Source: Bradysia coprophila
Taxonomy: Eukaryota; Arthropoda; Insecta; Diptera; Sciaridae
Assembly (NCBI RefSeq): GCF_014529535.1
Contig: NW_023503501.1
Location: 2,052,150-2,116,149, forward strand
Direction: 5' to 3'
Length of the DNA stretch: 64,000 bases
This document shows, one piece after another, positions 59,085 to 64,000 of the stretch; the first letter of the stretch is position 1; the number at the start of each line of letters is the position of its first letter. The notes beneath the pieces are model-generated. The model worked only from the letters and a program-made list of their open reading frames with translations. It did no database searches and was not told the DNA's origin. The position numbers and the translations under genes are program-made.

Positions 59085-62000
59085 TTATAGACGATACAAT
59101 GTATAAACAATACCACACAATCAAGACAATTTGACAGATGTCAGGCAGATACTGCCAGAAGTGCAAAAGAGCCAAGTTTGATTGGAATACAAATGAACAT
59201 TTTGGATTAGGCCTCTTTCGCGTCGCAATGTGTACGAGCAGAAAGTATTCGCTACATCACTGTGTTCTATTGTCTCATATGCACTGATATTCGCAATTAG
59301 CACGTAATGTAGGTGACACTACTTTCTATGTTGAAGAAATTTGAATAATGGACATATAAGTACTACTACTACTACTACTATAAGTGTGTTCGATTTATTT
59401 CCTCTATGCGCCAAGAGAGTGTCATGATCGTAGCGAGACGACCCAATATACCAGGTAATTATACCTTGCCTTGGGGTACTTGTCAAAGTATATGCTTCTC
59501 TTTCAACATCTTACGATGCGAGCGAGAGGACCGAAGACTAGTTTATTATAACTTACATTGGGATACTTACCAATATACTTCTTTCTATTTCATCATAACA
59601 CTCTGTAAACTACGTGAAATTTTCCAACACATACTCGGCGCAGTACTGTCAGCATTTCTCTGATTTGAAAACATAAATGGTATAAAGTCGGTAAGTCAGC
59701 ATTTTAGTTTGTGAAGATTGAGTATAGATGGAACGCTCTATGATTAATTTTTATTCAGGATTCGAATCTCGACACCTTGTGCAAAAAATGGTGAATAAAT
59801 TTTATAATTCAATGTTTGAACCACAGGTAATTTTAATAATAAATCGTCGCATTAATTAGCCTTTCATAATTAGCTTTAGAGTAATTATATTAGAAAATAG
59901 TTATTATTTATCAGTACATATGAGTTATTTAAATATTACAGTTTTTATGAAAGTTATCAATTCGGCTGGTAGCTTTCTCTGCTATTTTTTATAAATTAAT
60001 TTTCGGGAATGAAATTGCGATGGAAACATACCGTTGATAAAAATGAGTACAAGGAAATGTTGTTTGGAAGCTAAAGATCAAATGTAATAGAATTCTACTA
60101 CATTTCTAGTACATTTCGTCATATGAAACAGGGTCGAGCCGAATTTAAAACACTTTATTCATTTTAAATTGAAATTTTACAAATTCCGTCATAGAAAACC
60201 TCGGCCTTTAGAGGCGCCACATTTTTATCATTACATCATTCTTTGGGCTCTATCTTCGGTTGATATAACTTCACTCTAGCAAAATATCCATGAAAATTGA
60301 TAGACGTGAAATTGGTTCACAAAACATAGAGCGCTCACATTAGTAATTTTATGGCGAAATGTAATAGAATTCCACGAAAATCTATTGCATTTTAGCTTTA
60401 GTTTCCAAACAACACTTCCCTATAAAGTTACTAACGGGAGCGTTTTATATGAATTAACTTCAGTGCAACGACATTTTTGGATATATCTAGAACGGTGAAG
60501 TTATTTCACTAGTGAAGTACTAAATAACATTGTGGCGCCTCTACAGGCTAACGGAAGTTTCCCATCATATCGAACAGCTGTTAAGTCAACCACTTTTATT
60601 GTAGCGTTAAAAGTGATTTGTGATACGCCTATTAAAACAAAATTCGTCGAGACTTTCTTTCAGAAATCCTTTCTGGGGTGCAAATTACGCTACAGCACTT
60701 GATATGAAAACTAAAAAGATTGTTAGACATTTTTGCAAATTTGCCAAGTATAAATACTTGTTGAAATCAAAGGTCTGTTTCTTCATCCCTTTGAACTCTT
60801 CAGCTGTGAACCCACACCGAAACATTTTAACCCAAAAAATAATTCCACATAATACCCACCAAGTAGAAGTAAATAGAGAGAAAGAGAGAGAGAGAGAAAC
60901 AGGGAATAGTCACAGAGCAAAACAAGTGGCAACAAGAAAATAAAATCGCTTTTAAAGATAAAGAAAAATTTCACTTGTAGGTTGTATATCTATACAAAGC
61001 ATATGGTTATACAGACGATATAGATAATGTTGTATTAGGTTTTGAGGCATTTTATATATCCGTACACATATACTCTCCGTATACAGCATCGAAATTTGCT
61101 TGACATATTGAAAATGTGTTTTATGAAGAAGCCATTTACAATTTGAGTTTCTATTGTGCGAGGAATTTTTCCGATGTAATGGGCACAGGGATTTTTTTTT
61201 GCTCTTGTTCACATTGATGATTGATTTATCGAGATTGTCGATACATATTCCTAACCAGAATATTTAAACGATTCAATTATATAACGACGAAAGAAGGTGC
61301 AAATACAATTCCAAAAAATAATTGACTCGAACGGAAATATGGATTTTTACTCAACAAAATGTTCGTAATATAGTTTCGGTTAGGATATCTTACGTAACAG
61401 CCTACATCCAACTAAAATTTATTTAAACTTTGCACTTTGATATTATATAACTAACCGTATTGCGAAAATTACGTAAATACTAAATCTATTACTTCTTTTG
61501 TTTTTAATGATATGTGGTGTTGATACAAAACATTTTGCTACAGATGTTACTACTACACATCTTTTGTTATATAATACGAACATCAAACCAGAGATCATCG
61601 TTCAATTTTGTCAATGTTGACGACAACAGACGACTGGTCGTTGGATTTGTAATCAGCATTTGTCCCTGTCCTGTGGCTATAATTTTGTTGAAAAAAAAAC
61701 TGTGCCGGAATCAAGTATCATGTATCCGTCCTAAACTTCTACGTCACAATGTTTCCCTCAAAGCTGTCCATAAATGACGTTCTGGCAGGGCAGAAGGGGC
61801 TTCATTGAAAATTGCGATCAGAAGAGGGCAGTGGTACATTCCTAACTTCGTTGAGGCTACAACATGCGAGAAAGTCTAAAACCCGCTAGCCAAGACAGAC
61901 ACGAAAATTACTATTTACTTCTGGGCGAGTTTCCATACGTTTAACACTCATGTGTTAGCTGGTCGAAATTCGTTAACTATATGAAATTGCATGAACTTTC

Positions 62001-64000
62001 GACGACCGTGGCATGTAATAGTATTTTTCATGCGTGCGTTGTGTTTTGCCTTATTTTCTCCCCTCAATACGTCATGTAAAAATTGTGTTTTCTTGACGAC
62101 TGATCGAATGAGAGAAACGTACAGCACTTTTTCTCCAGTGGGGAGAAAATAGAACTTTTCTCATTCGAACCGTCACTTTCATATTTTCGCTCTTTTTGAA
62201 ATTTATTATTTTCTCCCCGCGGTAAACAAATAACTCTTACATGACTAGGTACAAAAAGATGAAAAATAGAGTTTTCGTGTCAATTCTGTTGATCCACGGC
62301 GTAGCCGAGCTCAATGAACACACGAAAACGATAAAGATTTTACATGCTGTTTTACAATTTTGTTGATTTGAGGCGAAGCCGATGTCAATAAACACACGAA
62401 AACGAGACTTTTCATTAGGGCGTCGAAAGACGTGCCTCAAACATGAAAAGTACGGTTTTCGACGCATGTAGCTGTAGCATGTAAATGACGTGGGAATGAA
62501 GTGGTGTGGGAAAATGTAGAGCGTGGTTGGAAAAGATAGTATATTATAGGTAGCAGGCTTGGTGATATGCATAAATCGAAATATAAACTTCAAACAGGGT
62601 CATTAACACGTAGGGGACAATGCTCGGGCAGGCACTTTAGGCACACCGGAAAGTGCTAAGGGAGTCGAGGAATACCTCCAAATAAATTTCTAAAAATCAA
62701 AAGTCAAATTTTTGATTTTTAGAAATTTATTTGGAGGTATTCCTCGACTCCCTTAGCACTTTCCGGTGTGCATAAAGTTGACAAGTCATAATAACGTGTT
62801 AAGAGCAATAATTTAATGGCCTAAAACTCGTAACAATTACACGATATTTGTTTCCAATTTCCTTTTTACTGTATCTCTCAATTCAGAAATTACCTTCACA
62901 CCATTTTTCACGGAAATATCCTTCAACAGCACTCTACACCTACATGTGATTGTTACTTTCCTACTTACTGAACACTTATACACAGAATTGTTCAGTAATC
63001 GCTTACACATGTTATTTTTATAATCAACAATTGATGTGGAAGTTTTAATGTAAAGGCTGAAAGAGTCTAGCCATGTGAATGAGAGAAAAAAAAGAACAAC
63101 AACGTTCGTTCACACGACACATCGTTTCATCTGTATAACATTTGATTTGATTGTCATCGAATAAAAACATTTTTATCACAAATTCGAATCCAATACAATC
63201 AATTTAAATTCAACGTAAATCATTTACTGCTCTATCTGATGCCTTTATGTTAATGAAACGCTAGTTAATCACAAAACGAAATGATTAAATTAATAAATAA
63301 ACACCAGAGCGATGTATATATGCATACATATATGTATGGCCATGCGCGGTTTCTCTCAAATTTAAATGAACAGATTTTTACTTTGGACTGAAAATGTAGG
63401 AGTGTGTGTGCCTCTGGTTCAGTGAAAAGAATTTTTAGCTATACACTGCACACTCAGCTATATATGTTTTGAGATGGTATGGTGTTAATAGTACATCTAA
63501 ACGAAGCTTGACTATCAAAATTATGTTTATACACGGGTCTTCGTCGTTGTTGTTATATATAATGTTGATATCGATGGTGTGTGATGTTTTTATTTTGCTC
63601 TGCTCTTCAAATATTTCTGCGTCTATTAAGTCTCTTTGATCCACAAGCGTATGGTATATTCAAGAAACACCATAAAATAACTATGGGTTAGAGTATTAAA
63701 ACATATTCAATATATTGCTATAGAGTCGAGTATATACGAAGGAAAAGCCACCACAGTAACATTAAATGAATGCATGGCATACAATAAAAAAGAAGAAGAA
63801 ACAACTGCAAGCGTTTTATACAGAGAACATTGTTTTGATATTATAGAATGTACACGTAAATATGCATATGTACAGCACCATAGAGACGCTACGCTAGAGT
63901 CTGAAGCTTGTTCAAACTATATTAATACACATATATACACCGTTTCGTAAAGGGTTAAAGCTAATAAAAAGCACTAAGTCAATATAATCACAACATAATC
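59085..64000. other. gene-free right end with microsatellites
   Basis: No gene recognised. 59361-59380 is a (TAC)n and 60875-60898 an (AG)n microsatellite. 60050-60570 contains inverted blocks (TGTTGTTTGGAAGCTAAAGA versus TAGCTTTAGTTTCCAAACAA; GAGGCGCCACA versus TGTGGCGCCTC), probably a foldback element. 62264-62406 repeats TTTTCGTGT / ACACGAAAACG words. 63300-63900 is AT-rich with TATATATGCATACATATA-like runs and could be the untranslated part of a gene beyond the window, but nothing shows this. Confidence 0.45.
62641..62771. mobile_element. 131-bp near-perfect hairpin
   Basis: GCACACCGGAAAGTGCTAAG at the left is mirrored exactly at the right (CTTAGCACTTTCCGGTGTGC); the arms stay complementary for about 62 bp to a ~5-nt loop around 62706. 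No target duplication is evident. It may be a MITE or a locus giving hairpin RNA. Confidence 0.85.

Overview
This window is nuclear DNA of an insect, most likely a nematoceran fly. The evidence is intron-containing genes with 58-90 nt introns and GT..AG splice sites, an insect-only seven-transmembrane odorant receptor, a pickpocket-type DEG/ENaC channel, an AT-rich background and a very high load of short inverted-repeat transposons (MITEs). A fungus-gnat-like (sciarid) genome would fit, but that is a low-confidence guess. There are no prokaryotic operons, no CRISPR array and no rRNA.

Six protein-coding genes can be reconstructed by splicing. From left to right: (1) an odorant receptor on the minus strand (6377-9367, four exons) with a MITE lying in frame inside exon 2; (2-4) three plus-strand paralogues of a small secreted cystatin (25703-26205, 34792-35325, 41707-42243), each with three exons and the same promoter block; (5) a ten-exon pickpocket sodium channel on the plus strand (45164-51117); (6) a 15-finger C2H2 zinc-finger protein on the minus strand (51346-54143). 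Genes 5 and 6 converge, and their predicted polyadenylation signals cross. A decayed non-LTR reverse transcriptase fragment lies at 40423-40848.

Almost everything else is repeat DNA. 1-6376 holds minisatellites, short inverted repeats and an array of phased palindromes. 10717-15732 is a run of foldback elements. Three copies of a 2-3 kb foldback family (19066-22171, 36314-38388, 56082-59084) share terminal sequences and internal satellite units. 28473-32028 contains a short hAT-like MITE, a GC-rich hAT element with an exact 8-bp target duplication and a second element nested in it, and a short element with two identical 210-bp terminal direct repeats and a 46-bp tandem array. Several insertions can be proved within the window by exact target-site duplications, and one by an empty site in a sister repeat copy.

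The genes do not form a pathway. The most interesting biology is (a) the cystatin cluster, where two copies keep all three protease-contact elements and the third has lost all three, (b) the odorant receptor whose coding exon has absorbed a MITE, and (c) the channel gene, in which every long intron carries hairpin elements while the other introns are 58-67 nt. Nothing amounts to a clearly new molecular system.
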